This document shows, in pieces, positions 63,629 through 64,000 of a stretch of 64,000 nt of DNA (position 1 is its first letter; the number at the start of each line of letters is the position of its first letter). The position numbers were made by a program, and so were the translations under genes. The stretch lies in NCBI GenBank assembly GCA_964371305.1, contig CAYJLA010000004.1, positions 1 through 64,000 on the forward strand. Reading direction: 5' to 3'. The notes under the pieces were generated by a model, which saw only the letters and a list, made by a program, of their open reading frames with translations, searched no databases and was not told where the DNA came from. The DNA is from CAYJLA01 sp964371305. GTDB lineage: Bacteria > Bacillota_I > Bacilli_A > RFN20 > CAG-826.

Positions 63629-64000
63629 TTACCAAAGTTTTTCTCCGTTATAACTCATATAGTATTTTTTTTCACCATATGGAACACCTTCATAATCAAC
63701 CCTACCAACAAAATCCATAAACATTGAAGTAAGCTTTTCATAATCAGTCTCTTTTTGAATATCATCAATAAAATTCTTGTATTTTAATAAACCTTGATTA
63801 AACAGTTCTAAAACGCTCACATTAGAAAAAATACCGCTAACAGGATCTTTCCATTCTTTATTAGAATAATTCATATAATCAATTTTATAGTCCAATACGG
63901 CTTTTTTAGAAGATATCATACTTGCGATTAAAGTGCCTTTTTTTATAAGCTTTAATATTTTTTCTTTAGCTTTAGTAGTTGCAAAAGTAAAAGAATATAC
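63629..64000 (-). CDS. Protein of unknown function, cut by the window end
   Basis: The reading frame stays open from the stop at 63629 to the window edge: 27 further codons upstream of the first visible ATG (63917-63919) contain no stop, so this is the C-terminal part of a longer gene. The visible 123 residues are rich in Lys, Tyr and Asp, with no signal or motif I recognise. It ends 1 nt before cls. Confidence 0.7.
   Translation of the reverse strand, partial: VYSFTFATTKAKEKILKLIKKGTLIASMISSKKAVLDYKIDYMNYSNKEWKDPVSGIFSNVSVLELFNQGLLKYKNFIDDIQKETDYEKLTSMFMDFVGRVDYEGVPYGEKKYYMSYNGEKLW

Noticed and set aside
1..64000. Mycoplasma-type genetic code (TGA as Trp)
   Set aside because: TGA ends comEA, dtd, ruvX, chrA1 and RNase J in places where the next gene overlaps or starts, and Trp is encoded by TGG throughout.
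1..64000. CRISPR arrays, insertion sequences or prophage genes
   Set aside because: I saw no regularly spaced repeats, transposase, integrase or phage structural genes.

Overview
The window comes from a low-GC Bacillota/Mycoplasmatota-type bacterium. The evidence is very AT-rich DNA, Bacillus-like gene order, a T-box in front of alaS, and CcpA-type cre operators. TGA is used as a stop (comEA, dtd, ruvX, rnj, chrA1), so this is not the Mycoplasma code in which TGA means Trp. No sporulation or cell-wall synthesis gene is present, although the region corresponds to stretches that carry gpr and spoIIP in Bacillus subtilis. A wall-poor or wall-less relative of Bacilli (Acholeplasma-, Izemoplasma-, Haloplasma- or RF39-like) fits, but the lineage is inference. 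A 10-N gap shows this is a draft scaffold.

Layout. 1-5.9 kb is an accessory block: a small cre-linked hypothetical gene, an RDD membrane protein, and a glycan cassette made of a glycosyltransferase-ABC ATPase fusion, an ABC-2 permease, a polysaccharide pyruvyl transferase and an Fe-S FrhB-like gene broken by an in-frame TAA. 6-24 kb follows the B. subtilis order hemW, lepA, rpsT, holA, comEC, comEA, greA, yrzB, ruvX, alaS. Inserted into it are a degenerate Fic protein, a nuclease-helicase (DinG/XPD-like), fmt and two half-size chromate transporters. 24-29.6 kb holds mnmA, dtd, pdp, an RsmF-like methyltransferase, plsC and an SSB-like protein. 29.7-50.3 kb follows a second Bacillus block: ftsK/spoIIIE, RNase J, pnp, rpsO, ribF, truB, rbfA, infB, ylxR, nusA, rimP. 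Inserted there are acpS, a pullulanase, a phosphodiesterase, a TtcA-like gene and two paralogous membrane-anchored starch-binding proteins. 50.5-64 kb holds a second acyltransferase, a flavin/Fe-S protein, an amino-acid ABC transporter, bipA, a HEPN-CBS protein, a DUF4422 protein, tRNA-Thr, a lipoprotein, rimO, malQ, cardiolipin synthase and a gene cut by the window end.

The genes form three themes. The first is core information processing (translation factors, rRNA/tRNA modification, RNA decay, DNA uptake). The second is alpha-glucan use: starch-binding surface proteins under apparent cre control, plus cytoplasmic PulA and MalQ. The third is surface and lipid building (glycan cassette, DUF4422, PlsC-like proteins, Cls).

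The most striking regulatory pattern is a group of genes without a Shine-Dalgarno sequence whose -10 box ends exactly 6 nt before ATG, as expected for leaderless mRNAs. Most convergent gene pairs abut or share their stop codons. No intergenic stretch exceeds 300 bp; the longest (44297-44530 and 50246-50476) hold promoters, a cre site and an attenuator-like structure. I saw no CRISPR array, IS element, prophage or rRNA gene.
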